From the NCBI GenBank assembly GCA_026027325.1, contig JAMSLZ010000017.1, positions 548,769 to 612,768 on the forward strand: a stretch of 64,000 bases of DNA, given 5' to 3'. Positions 26,042-35,407 of this stretch are shown here, one piece after another. The DNA comes from Actinomucor elegans. Its lineage: Eukaryota; Mucoromycota; Mucoromycetes; Mucorales; Mucoraceae. The notes under the pieces were generated by a model. It saw only the letters and a list, made by a program, of their open reading frames with translations, was not told where the DNA came from and searched no databases. Made by a program: the position numbers and the translations under genes. Numbering within the stretch: position 1 is the first letter of the stretch; every line of letters starts with the position of its first letter.

Positions 26042-26406
26042 TGTTGTAAACATGACTTGTTCAGTGTCCGTCACCAATCAGGTTAATGTTCGACAATGCT
26101 TATACTCAGCTTGTGCTTTGACAGCTTTGTAACGTCGGTTAAGAGATATATATGGAAATCAATGCTTAGTGCAACTAACCTTCATAAACTATCTATCACC
26201 GAATATAAAGTCGTACTAGAATGGATTACTATAAATCCTTGTTAACTCCATGAGCACAGTCTTTGACTAACTCAATCGTCTATAATATCAAGTTAAATCC
26301 GAACTTCAATTTGGTATAAATAGCTCATCATTTTAATGCTTTAATAAATCAATTCGTTTTTATCAGTCTGGTTATTTTTACAGTCTTTATTATATTCGAT
26401 ATAACA
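26042..26406 (+). repeat. Ty3-alpha 3' LTR (LTR alpha, 365 bp)
   Basis: Begins TGTTGTAAACATGAC and ends CGATATAACA. It contains TATA-like gtataaatagc and an aataaa signal in + orientation. Nearly identical solo copies lie at 26574-26937 and, interrupted, at 29541-30571. Confidence 0.92.
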
Positions 26407-26573
26407 ACCATTTTTTATATTTAGAAATACAATTAATAAATTAATGATACATTTATATATATTTATAAAAAAACTTTATTATATATTTGTTTTTAAAAAA
26501 AATCATATTTTTGAATATTATTTTAATATCTAAAGAATTATATACTTATTAAATTGATAAAGATAGTTCCTCT
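26407..26573. other. AT-rich spacer between two LTR alpha copies
   Basis: 167 bp, nearly all A/T, with no ORF or recognisable element. Its last five bases (CCTCT) are the left target duplication of the following solo LTR. Confidence 0.5.
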
Positions 26574-26937
26574 TGTTGTAAACATGACTTGTTCAGTGTC
26601 CGTCACCAATCAGGTCAATGTTCGACAATGCTTATACTCAGCTTGTGCTTTGACAGCTTTGTAATGTCGGTTAAGAGATATATATGGAAATCAATGCTTA
26701 GTGCAACTAACCTTCATAAACTATCTATCACCGAATATAAAGTCGTACTAGAATGGATTACTATAAATCCTTGTTAACTCCATGAGCGCAGTCTTTGACT
26801 AACTCAATCGTCTATAATATCAAATTAAATCCGAACTTCAATTTTGTATAAATAGCTCATCATTTTAATGCTTTAATAAATCAATTCGTTTTATCAGTCT
26901 GGTTATTTTTACAGTCTTTATTATATTCGATATAACA
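26574..26937 (+). repeat. Solo LTR alpha (364 bp)
   Basis: Same sequence as 26042-26406 with a few differences. It is flanked by the 5-bp duplication CCTCT (26569-26573 and 26938-26942). This shows that a full element inserted here and was lost by LTR-LTR recombination. Confidence 0.93.
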
Positions 26938-27683
26938 CCTCTAAGAGAATACTGTACAGATAGAAAATCGTATAGATATCCTTATATATAGCTGCAGAAG
27001 TGTATAAAGCATTATTACCAAGAACCAGAATGTAAATGACGGTATTTGATTATTTTAAAATATCTTTATTTATATAGATCACTCTGAGCAAGTAGGCGCT
27101 AATTGATAAATACTATCTCTCACACCAAATATTACATCCAATAATATTACCTTTGAATATAATGATCCCGACACTCCTCGCCGCTCATTTAGTTATTATC
27201 TCTGGTCTTCATGATACGCAGTCCAACCTTGTTCCTGACAAATCGTAATATGAATTTAGAATTAAGTACCGATCGTGGAAAAGTATATAAGAGATGCGTT
27301 TTATCACCTTTTGACCAGTTAATCAATTCTTGATCTATAATAAAAACTATCCACAGTTTTAAAAGTATTTCTATCTTTCAAAATCTCTATCTACCACCTT
27401 TACAACACATATAAATCTAGAAAGGACCGGGTAAGCTGAACCATCGTATTTTCATTTGTGATTGAAGTCTAATCTTATGGTAATGATGATAGCTTCAAAG
27501 AAACCGCGAGAATGCCGCAAGATCCCATTCTAATCATCTTATGGCCAAAGGCTTTAATCTCGAGGAATGCGAGCTTTTGTTAAAAGCAGCTTGTATGTCT
27601 GATGAAGAAAATGCTGTAGATGATGATGGCAGAAAAATCATCAAACGCTATCGTCCTCATTGGAGATCTGAAAAGGTAAAATA

Positions 27684-29334
27684 CAGTGACCAGCAAAACT
27701 GTTACAATGTTTTCAGTTTTTGAACATAATCGCTTATATTTCCACGAGATCGCATTCATACTAAATGAAAAATAGCTTATTCTGAAGCTCAAGTTATTGG
27801 CTTTATTAGGAATGTTTCGGATTTGTGACTGCGTTAGTATTTTCGGAGAAACAGATTGAGAAATGAAAGGACAACATTGTAACAGTTTTGCACGGCTAGG
27901 CTCATTATTATACTAAGTCACTTTATTCAATTGTAATAGTCAGTCCAGTGCCCTTTTCTTCTGATACATTGTTCAATACGACGTGGCATGCTATGGATGA
28001 CATTTCGGCACTCTTCCTTGTCTATAACGTCGTACCAAACCTTGGTGACTCTCATAAAGCTCTTGCATGCCCTTAGGAGGAGTATCATGCTCGTTCAACC
28101 TTATTTTTAACAACCGCCACATATTCTCGATTGGGTTGAGGTCTGGTGATTGTGGGGGCCACTCTAATACTTGATATTCTTGGTTTTTGAGGTATTCTTG
28201 TACCAAATTCGACGTATGCTTAGGATCATTGTCATGCTGGAATACCATCTGGTCGCGCCTAAGATTCAATTCTTCTGCCGCAAAGTTGATTGTCCGATCT
28301 TGCTCGTCTTGTAAGATCTCTTTGTACAGTGTTTTGTCCATATTACCATCAATTTTGCACATCCAACCCGTTCCAGCATAAGTTAAGGCACTCCAGATCA
28401 TGATACTACCACTACCGTGTTTGACTGTAACTTTGACATGTTTAGGTTGAAGCTGCTCCTCGTCCCTAATCCAAGCCCAGACACGGCCATCCGAGTTAAA
28501 TCGATTGATTTTGGTCTCATCGGACCAAATAACCCGTTTCCAGTCATCAGTGGTCCAGTCACGGTGGGCTTTGCACCACTCAAGCCTCTTGCGGATGTTC
28601 TTCTTGCTAAGCAATGGTCTTTTAGGCTTCTCAATAGCACCCAAGCCTGCTCTACGAAGGGTTCTTCTAATCATATCGGGGCTCACAAGGATACCAAAGC
28701 CCTTCTTAATGCTTTCTTGACCTTCACAGCGTTATCCAACTTCCCTGTGGTGATTTGGCGCGAGCAATACCTTTCATCCGCATGTGACAGGGCTTGTGGT
28801 CTGCCGCCTTTGTTCATTTTACGGTCCGAACAAGCTTGCTTTCCGATTCGGCACACAGTAGCAGTACTAAGGCCGACCTTTTGGGATACTTCCCGAATAG
28901 TTTCGCCTGATTTCAAAAGTGAAACAATGCGATTACGTTGAGAGACAGAGATTGCGCGCATAGGTAGAGTTAAGTTGTTATAAAATCACAAATTTACTGA
29001 GTAAAAAAACCCAAAGTAATAGTACAGTGTTTTTAACGATTTTAAAAGTATTCGGCTTGAATCTGTGGGCTCTAAGAGGAATAGCCAAGTTGTGGTATTC
29101 CATTTTTTTAATTTTTCATGATAGCAGCAAAACTGTTACAATGTTGTTCTCTCATTTCTCAATCTATTTCTCCGAAAATACTAACGCAGTCACAAATCCG
29201 AAACATTCATAATAAAACCAATAACTTGAGCTTCAGAATAAGCTATTTTTCATTTAGTATGAATGCTATCTCGTGGAGATATAAGCGATTATGTTCAAAA
29301 ACTGAAAACATTGTAACAGTTTTGCTGGTCACTG
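27684..29334 (-). mobile_element. Tc1/mariner element (Tc1-a), complete ends
   Basis: 1651 bp flanked by TA (27682-27683 and 29335-29336). The termini begin CAGTGACCAGCAAAACTG, and long inverted repeats of about 205 bp (27684-27893 and 29128-29334) enclose the transposase. Each long repeat carries a second copy of the end motif (gcaaaactgttacaatg), inverted relative to the outer copy. The element sits in an intron of the gene fragment at 27241-29540. A half copy lies at 6073-6629. Confidence 0.93.
27923..28961 (-). pseudogene. Tc1 transposase with two frameshifts
   Basis: Starts at 28961 with a homeodomain-like HTH (SVSQRNRIVSLLKSGETIREV, then LSTATVCRIGK). The frame breaks near 28700; the next frame carries SPDMIRRTLRRAGL and the DDE core: WSDETK, FQHDNDPKHTS and SPDLNPIENMW (DD34E type). 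A second shift near 28050 moves the C-terminus (VWYDVIDKEECRNVIHSMP) to another frame, ending about 27923. The catalytic residues survive, so the two one-base changes are the visible damage. This copy is probably inactive, although it could be mobilised by an active relative because its ends are intact. Confidence 0.9.
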
Positions 29335-29596
29335 TATGTGTAAACCATAAACCATTTGATAAATTATACTCAACTTTCTTACAATGTATGTCTAGGCTGA
29401 TGACTTTTATGATCTCTGTGATCAACTATACATCGCTGATCGCAAATCTGAATCAGAGAGTAAACCTCGCCAGGTTTTCCGTCATACTGAAGGTTCATTA
29501 AGTCAAAAGATCTTCGAACGACTTCCAGAATGGAGTATTCTGTTGTAAACATGACTTGTTCAGTGTCCGTCACCAATCAGGTCAATGTTCGACAAT

Positions 29597-29856
29597 GAAG
29601 AACAATTCAAATTAAAAGATGTATCTATTATTTTTTTTTTATTTTTTTCACTTCTAATTTTATATATTAATATAATTATAACTATACTTCGGATTTAAAA
29701 TACCCCTAGTTTCGTACCAGCCACATATGTACGAGAACCTTTCTCTAAGAGAAAGAACCATAAAGAGTCGCGGTGCAAGTTTTTTTGCAACTTACACCTT
29801 AAAAACTAATACAAAATTAAAAAAATATATACAATAATGGAGTTTAATGGATTCTC
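29597..29856. mobile_element. Small non-autonomous insertion A (260 bp)
   Basis: Splits LTR alpha at CAATG. Its left end GAAGAACAATTC and its right end (rc GAGAATCCATTA) form an imperfect inverted pair, flanked by AAT on both sides; the alternative reading is a 5-bp duplication CAATG. No ORF. It contains a hairpin (ggtgcaagtt ... aacttacacc) near 29782-29808. The ends resemble those of the chromodomain transposase element at 32904-35407. Confidence 0.75.
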
Positions 29857-29911
29857 AATGCTTATACTCAGCTTGTGCTTTGACAGCTTTGTAACGTCGG
29901 TTAAGAGATAT

Positions 29912-30313
29912 GAGCAACGTTAAAAATAAAAAAAAATAAAAATTAGTTTTTAAATTAAATAGTGTTTTTTGTAATTATATTTTTTTTTGTTTAACACTTT
30001 TTTATTGTAATTTTTGAAAGTTTGGTAATTAACGTAAAAATAAGAAATTGCAATAATTATGCAAAACTTATAAAGATTAAACTTTTATATTACTTTTCAA
30101 TACAATTAAACTTTTTTTTTTCATAATATTTCACACCAGATCGAAACCCTGTTGTGCGACAATTTTTTTCTTTTAAAATTGATTAAAAAGCACGCCGTAA
30201 GTTTTTTAGCAACTTACAACTTGATAAATAAAGAAAGCTATATAATTTTAATTTAATAATATGAAAATAATTATAATATATATATTAATTATTAATGGTA
30301 TGTAATGTAGCTC
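29912..30313. mobile_element. Small non-autonomous insertion B (402 bp)
   Basis: Splits LTR alpha in a TA-rich stretch and is flanked by TAT on both sides. The ends GAGCAACGTTA and (rc) GAGCTACATTA form an imperfect 11-bp inverted pair. Very AT-rich, with no ORF. It contains the hairpin gtaagttttttagcaactta near 30197-30216, a close relative of the hairpin in insertion A. Confidence 0.75.
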
Positions 30314-30571
30314 TATATATGGAAATCAATGCTTAGTGCAACTAACCTTCATAAACTATCTATCACCGAATATAAAGTCGTACTAGAATGGATTACTATA
30401 AATCCTTGTTAACTCCATGAGCGCAGTCTTTGACTAACTCAATCGTCTATAATATCAAGTTAAATCCGAACTTCAATTTTGTATAAATAGCTCATCATTT
30501 TAATGCTTTAATAAATCAATTCGTTTTATCAGTCTGGTTATTTTACAGTCTTTGTTATATTCGATATAACA

Positions 30572-31458
30572 TGAAAGAGGTCTTTACATCAGGATACAAT
30601 TATTCACAGTTATTATATTTGTTGTAAACGCTCATGATTATATCAGTAAAGAAGAGGTTGTATAGGCTTTGGTAGCCATATGCCCACCTTTATGAATAGC
30701 TTGAAGATGTAACTCATTATTACCCGAATCCAGAATATGAACAACTGTGTAATTATTACGCTTTATTATAAAACAAGAAATAGCAGTAAAAGACAAATTC
30801 CTAATCGAGTGTTATGCCGAGATATAAATGCTTACCTTTATTTACAGTCCGATATGGTACCGCAGTATGTCGGCCATCATCATCATCTTGGAATATCAGC
30901 AAGTCACTATGAGCCGCGCAGTCAACAAGCTACTAGCTTACGTATACCCATAATATCATTAGTCAACCGCAGCAAGCTGAAAAGTATAAAAGGACGAGCT
31001 CTTAGCTGATTAGAAAAAGATGATTCGAAATTTAATTTTGGAAATAAAAAGACTTACCACAGTTTTGATATTATTCTTCTGTTCTTCTATTATAATCCTC
31101 TTTCTATCCACGTACACAACAATATTATTCATCATTCATATGCTTACTTATCCTATCTCATGTTATTCACATTACATTATACAATATTCACAATTAATTA
31201 GTCATTATCTTTATATATATTACATATGATCATTACGAATATGAAGTATTAAAAAGTATATAAATAAGCTTCATATTCAATTGAATAAACGACATCTTAT
31301 AACTTATAATTCATTTTAAAAGCCTTATTTTTCTTCTTCAATTCTTTAAGCAATATTATTGGCTTAAAGTACTTATCGCTTATTAAAATCAATATCACGT
31401 GTTTGGTTAAACTTGAAGAGTTGAACCTATAAATATTTAAAACTTCCAAAAATAATTA
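30572..31458. other. AT-rich region without a supported gene
   Basis: The first 60 bp may continue the broken gene at 27241-29540. Frames at 30737-31009 and 31020-31229 have low-complexity composition and no recognisable motif. Nothing else is supported. Confidence 0.5.
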
Positions 31459-31474
31459 TGGTTTCTTGGTGTAG
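31459..31474. repeat. Left copy of the 16-bp LINE-1 target duplication
   Basis: tggtttcttggtgtag, identical to 41441-41456. It is the first 15 nt of tRNA-Val plus one upstream base, left behind with the original 5' flank of the tRNA gene. Confidence 0.92.
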
Positions 31475-31695
31475 ACAAAGATTTATTTAAATAATAGATT
31501 ATAATAGACTGATCCCTTTGGGGCAAATGTCTAATCTAAAAATTCAAGCGTGTTTACAGATGGCAAACACGATAGTTGGAATAAAAAAACTATAACTACA
31601 GTGAAATGTAATGGTGAATATAAAAATAAAAGTAGAGATAGGGAAAAAAAGACTTAATCAGTAACTACAATTAGTTAAAAGCGTTCAGACTTATG

Positions 31696-32903
31696 TTAGA
31701 CATAGTTGTATAGAGAAGAATTAATCGCCGGAGCAACAGGTAGATAGTATATAGGCAATAACCATTCTAGAAATGTAGAACCGGAGGAATCGCAAGCTAG
31801 TTCAGAGAATTCTTCTCCAGGGAGGCATATCATATCCATTTCAACCATAATAGAGCACAGGACTGGCCACCAATTAGACCATCGAACTAAAGATTTGGCA
31901 TATCGTTGGTCATTGAAAGAGGGAGCTTCTTTTAGTACAGGTAGTTGGTTGATCACATAGTCCAAAGGATTTGGTTTAGTGTCGGCAGATATACCTAGCC
32001 TATTTGCAACCGATAGGCATGCTATCAGGTGGTTTCGAGATGCATGTGAGGCACCACACCGACTACAAGCAACAGGACGAGCAGGAAGCCAACCCATACG
32101 CCATCGTAATAGACGACTACGTTCGAAGACGGTCATTGGCAATGTCAGTATTGGATCAATTCCTAGTACAGGGCGACAAGCACGTAGCAGAACAGGAGCA
32201 TCGACTTTGGCTAGAGTATCACGAAGATTCATTTGTCGATACTGGAAGATGATCTTGGATATTTTGACATCACCAGAAGAAGAGATCCAATGTTCAATAG
32301 TCCGATATACTGGGATGGGAGGTGCACCAGCAGGGAAACAGAGCATATGCCATATCTTATTAGACTTGATCAATGCAGGCCAACGAAACCGAGATTGAAC
32401 TGGGGAAGTTTTGAGATGGGGAAGCAGTGAACCAATTAGGGTATCAGCAGGTAGATGATTCATGCGAACCAGCATCTTGAAGCCAAGGGTTTCAATACGT
32501 TCACGCATCGATGGTAAACCAGTCATGTGCTTGAATACCATGGTAGAAGCTTTAGAATGGCCACCAAAACAGAGACGGAGGCATTGATCTTGAGCTTTCT
32601 CAATCACCTTATGATCCTTAACCAGAAATGTCGAGATAGCGAGACCATATTCTAATTTTGGGCGGATGAATGTTAGTGTAAATCCGAGCAGATGTTAGTC
32701 TTGAAAAACTAGGCGAGTGGAAACCAAATGGTTGGATACCAGAGCGCATAGCCACCAGTGTTGACCGTGCATTTCGTTGGACCAGTAGAGAAGTATCTAA
32801 TTGACCTTTAGTGTTAAAAGGGAGACCCAAATAAATAAAGGAATCGGCAGTCGGAAGATTTGAGCCATAAAGCCTAAGAGGCGTTGCCCGACCAGTATAC
32901 AAT
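31696..32903 (-). pseudogene. LINE-1 ORF2, distal part: RT thumb to CCHC knuckle
   Basis: Continues ORF2 after the insertion at 32904. The first frame (32903-32690) holds YGSNLPTADSFIYLGLPF, the usual block after the RT palm. The conserved FIRPKLEYGLAIS segment is in another frame, which shows a one-base indel near 32690; that frame then runs open to 31696. It ends with a CX2CX8HX4C knuckle (CSRCGASHASRNHLIAC) and about 100 more residues. The frameshift suggests that this copy cannot make a full ORF2 protein. Confidence 0.87.
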
Positions 32904-33124
32904 GAAGAACATTTAGTATTACAGAAATATGTTCAAAATAGTACAATATATAAAAAAATTAGGAAATAATAGATTTTTTTGAATACAAATAATAATATAA
33001 ATAAATTTTATTCTAAAATAGAACAAGTAACCAACATTTTATTTATGGATAAAAAGGCAACATTATATTTATGCCTTGATTTTTTAGGAAAGTTAAAAAT
33101 ATTAAGTAGTTGTAAATGTTTATC
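32904..33124 (+). repeat. Left 221-bp direct terminal repeat
   Basis: Identical to 35187-35407. It contains the first part of a small ORF (ATG 33048), which continues into the unique region. Confidence 0.9.
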
Positions 33125-33257
33125 TTGTCCTATTTTTAGACTTCCATTGCGTTTAATCACATTGAGAAATCTAAAAACAACTTCCTTGGCATCTAATTCT
33201 TGGCATGATATTTTGGAAAATATAAAAGTATCTATAATATTTGAGAATTATTTTTAA
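33048..33257 (+). CDS. Small ORF starting in the left terminal repeat (69 aa)
   Basis: Begins MDKKATLYLCLDFLGKL and continues with Cys pairs (CKCLSCPIF). The first 26 or so codons lie in the repeat; in the right repeat the same start runs out of the element after CKCL. No family was recognised. It may encode a small zinc-binding protein or be a chance frame. Confidence 0.4.
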   Translation, partial: DKKATLYLCLDFLGKLKILSSCKCLSCPIFRLPLRLITLRNLKTTSLASNSWHDILENIKVSIIFENYF

Positions 33258-33279
33258 AATAACATCAATATTATATTTA

Positions 33280-33648
33280 ATGGAAAAAATCTATTATTAT
33301 GCTGTGGTTTTAACTCTAAATCCTGAAAAAAAAGATGTCAAGAATAAATCATCCGAAATATTAAACAAGAAAATACTGCAATGGGTTGGAAATATAAAAA
33401 ATATTGATAAAATTTTATATAGTGGTCCTTTCTATGATGTTGGTGAAAACAATACAAATATCCATGCCAATTTAGTGATAAAAACAATTTTAGATGATAA
33501 CGAAAAAGTTAGAAATGAATATTTCAAATCCTGGTGTTTAAGAAAAGGATATGTTAGTATTAAAGAAATTTATAATTTTAAATCATGGTTAGATTATGCA
33601 AAAAGAAATCATAAGTTCTTGGAAAATATAGAAAATATTAAAAATTGA
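33280..33648 (+). CDS. 122-aa protein, weakly Rep-like
   Basis: From ATG 33280: YYYAVVLTLNPEKKD at the start, GENNTNIHANLVIKT in the middle and IYNFKSWLDYAKRNHKF near the end. The order (a hydrophobic strand ending in a T, an H-x-N/Q-type motif, then a Tyr followed by Lys/Arg) resembles motifs I-III of small rolling-circle Rep (HUH) proteins, but the second His of HUH is Asn and the Y-K spacing is imperfect. This is a suggestion from pattern only. It lies 90 bp upstream of the transposase in the same orientation. It could equally be an unrelated DNA-binding accessory protein. Confidence 0.5.
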   Translation: MEKIYYYAVVLTLNPEKKDVKNKSSEILNKKILQWVGNIKNIDKILYSGPFYDVGENNTNIHANLVIKTILDDNEKVRNEYFKSWCLRKGYVSIKEIYNFKSWLDYAKRNHKFLENIENIKN

Positions 33649-33738
33649 ATTTTCATATATAAATAAAAGTTTATTAAATATAGAAAATATTAAAAATTGA
33701 ATTTCTCTTTATATAAAAATACATCATTTTATTTGTTT

Positions 33739-35175
33739 ATGAACACTCATATAGACTTATTAATTGAAAATGAATACAGAAATATTTACAATAGGTATTG
33801 GAAATTTATGAAAAATGAATATATATATAAAGTTGAATTGAAATATCATAGATCTAAAATAACGAGTATACCAAATATTGATAGAATTAAAAAAAATATA
33901 TATATTAAATTAGGAAGTATTGCTCCATTTGTATTTTTGACAGATTTATGTAACAATATAAAACTACCAGGTCCATATATAACAGCAGATAAAGTATTGA
34001 TATTATTAGAACATTTATTAAATGGAAAATCTATAAATGAAATGGAAATGTATATTCCATCTACTAGTTTTTATAAATTATATCAATCATTATATATAAA
34101 TAATTATGATTTATTGGAAAAATGGATAAATAATAAATTAGAAAAATGTTTTTCTACACATACATTGAGATTACTTTGTGCTAAGAAATTTAATCCAATG
34201 ATGTTAGATGATGTAACATTACTAATTGATGGTCACCATAATCGTATAACATATCAAGATATTAATCTAGATAAAAAAGAGTTATTCTCGTATAAATTAA
34301 AAAGAAATGGATTAAATACACAATTTATTATAGATATTAATAGAATATGTGTTTATATATCTGATTCCTTACCTTGTAGAAATAATACTGATGATAAAAT
34401 GCTTTTAGACATAAATATCAATAAGTTTTATAATGAAATAGATTGTATATGTTTTGATGGATTATATGAAAACACAGTAAAAGAATTTATAGAAAAATTT
34501 AGTAATATTGGATTTAATATATCCTTGAAAAATTTTTGCTATCCTATAAAAAAAGATAAAGGAGTTGAATTAACCATAGATGAAAAAAAATTCAATGAAG
34601 AATTAGGTGGATTAAGGTCAAAAATAGAAAAATATTTTGCAGAATTAGGTAGTATTTTTAAAAGATTTAGTGGACAAAATAAGATTAGAATAACAGATAA
34701 TAAGACATATAATATACAGCTAAAATTAGCAATAGTATTACTGAACATAAAATATTTTACAGAGTTATTTGGAATTGAAGAAAATGCCCATTACAACAAA
34801 TGGCTAAATGATAATTTTGATTATTATTATAAAAATAATATTGAAATGAATAAAGAAGTAACATTAAAAACACAATATAAAATAGAAAATATCGTTGATA
34901 TAAAATCATTACAAAATCAATTTTTAAATAATTTAAATATAAATGAAGTGAATATAGATATTATGGATCAAATGGAGGAAGATATCACTAGTAATAATGA
35001 TCAAAATATATATGAAATACAATATATAATTAAACACAAAAAAGTAAAGAACTTATATGAATATTTTGTAAAATGGAAAAAGTATGGTAAAGAACATAAT
35101 TCATGGGTAAAAGAAAAAGATTTTACATCACATGATACTATTTTGAATTATTGGAAATCAATAGAAAATAATTAA
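33739..35175 (+). CDS. DDE transposase fused to a C-terminal chromodomain (478 aa)
   Basis: From ATG 33739. The catalytic core resembles the IS5/PIF-Harbinger fold (DDE_4 type): TLLIDGHHNRI (D164), FSYKLKRNGLNTQFIID, CICFDGLYENT (D240), and FNEELGGLRSKIEKYFAEL with E297. An N-terminal HTH-like region includes SINEMEMYIPSTSFYKLYQ. After a linker with MDQMEED, residues about 425-474 form a chromodomain (IYEIQYIIKHKK..YEYFVKWKKYGKEHNSW). Chromodomains are known on Ty3 integrases; on this transposase type the fusion is unusual to my knowledge. The frame is open, and the element may be active. Confidence 0.85.
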   Translation: MNTHIDLLIENEYRNIYNRYWKFMKNEYIYKVELKYHRSKITSIPNIDRIKKNIYIKLGSIAPFVFLTDLCNNIKLPGPYITADKVLILLEHLLNGKSINEMEMYIPSTSFYKLYQSLYINNYDLLEKWINNKLEKCFSTHTLRLLCAKKFNPMMLDDVTLLIDGHHNRITYQDINLDKKELFSYKLKRNGLNTQFIIDINRICVYISDSLPCRNNTDDKMLLDININKFYNEIDCICFDGLYENTVKEFIEKFSNIGFNISLKNFCYPIKKDKGVELTIDEKKFNEELGGLRSKIEKYFAELGSIFKRFSGQNKIRITDNKTYNIQLKLAIVLLNIKYFTELFGIEENAHYNKWLNDNFDYYYKNNIEMNKEVTLKTQYKIENIVDIKSLQNQFLNNLNINEVNIDIMDQMEEDITSNNDQNIYEIQYIIKHKKVKNLYEYFVKWKKYGKEHNSWVKEKDFTSHDTILNYWKSIENN

Positions 35176-35186
35176 TCAATTAATAA

Positions 35187-35407
35187 GAAGAACATTTAGT
35201 ATTACAGAAATATGTTCAAAATAGTACAATATATAAAAAAATTAGGAAATAATAGATTTTTTTGAATACAAATAATAATATAAATAAATTTTATTCTAAA
35301 ATAGAACAAGTAACCAACATTTTATTTATGGATAAAAAGGCAACATTATATTTATGCCTTGATTTTTTAGGAAAGTTAAAAATATTAAGTAGTTGTAAAT
35401 GTTTATC
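35187..35407 (+). repeat. Right 221-bp direct terminal repeat
   Basis: Identical to 32904-33124. Ends tgtttatc, followed by the LINE-1 flank aatggtgc. Confidence 0.9.

Larger units (their letters stand above)
6874..26406 (+). mobile_element. Ty3-alpha chromovirus-type retrotransposon, 5'-truncated and nested
   Basis: A Ty3/gypsy element whose pol is split in two by the Merlin element at 9011-24858. The left part is 6874-9010, the right part 24859-26041, followed by the 3' LTR alpha at 26042-26406. Gag, protease and 5' LTR are missing. Removing the insert and one 8-bp duplication rejoins the integrase frame exactly. A purine tract (agaagggggcaa) precedes the 3' LTR, as expected for second-strand priming. 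Confidence 0.92.
27241..29540 (+). pseudogene. Unrecognised spliced gene fragment, broken by Tc1 and LTR alpha
   Basis: A TATA-like tatataaga lies near 27293. A possible 5' leader ends at 27429, followed by a candidate intron (27430-27489). From ATG 27541 the exon encodes MAKGFNLEECELLLKAA and ends in KRYRPHWRSEK at 27675. A GT intron opens at 27676 and contains the Tc1 element; the acceptor is at 29395. The next exon (29396-29540) continues in frame with DDFYDLCDQLYIADRKSE and ends in LPEWSI, where the LTR at 29541 interrupts it. No family was recognised. After the LTR, the bases at 30572 could continue the frame for about 20 codons. The gene may be a host gene or cargo of an older element. 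Confidence 0.55.
29541..30571 (+). repeat. LTR alpha interrupted by two small insertions
   Basis: LTR sequence at 29541-29596, 29857-29911 and 30314-30571, together about 363 bp after removal of duplicated bases, close to the other alpha copies. Insert A is 29597-29856 and insert B 29912-30313. No 5-bp duplication flanks this LTR (tattc on the left, tgaaa on the right), unlike the other copies. Confidence 0.88.
32904..35407 (+). mobile_element. Element with 221-bp direct terminal repeats and a chromodomain transposase
   Basis: Two direct repeats (32904-33124 and 35187-35407) appear identical over 221 bp. The outer ends form an imperfect inverted pair, GAAGAACATTTA and (rc) GATAAACATTTA. The flanks share AAT (3 bp), or CAATG if the end bases are counted as target. 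Precise removal with one AAT restores LINE-1 ORF2. It encodes, in order, a 69-aa ORF that starts in the left repeat, a 122-aa protein and a DDE transposase with a chromodomain, all on the + strand. Terminal direct repeats are unusual for a DDE DNA transposon; the duplicate could be a tandem remnant. Confidence 0.85.

Noticed and set aside
30737..31009. 90-codon ORF
   Set aside because: No recognisable motif; surrounded by AT-rich sequence; no splice or promoter context.
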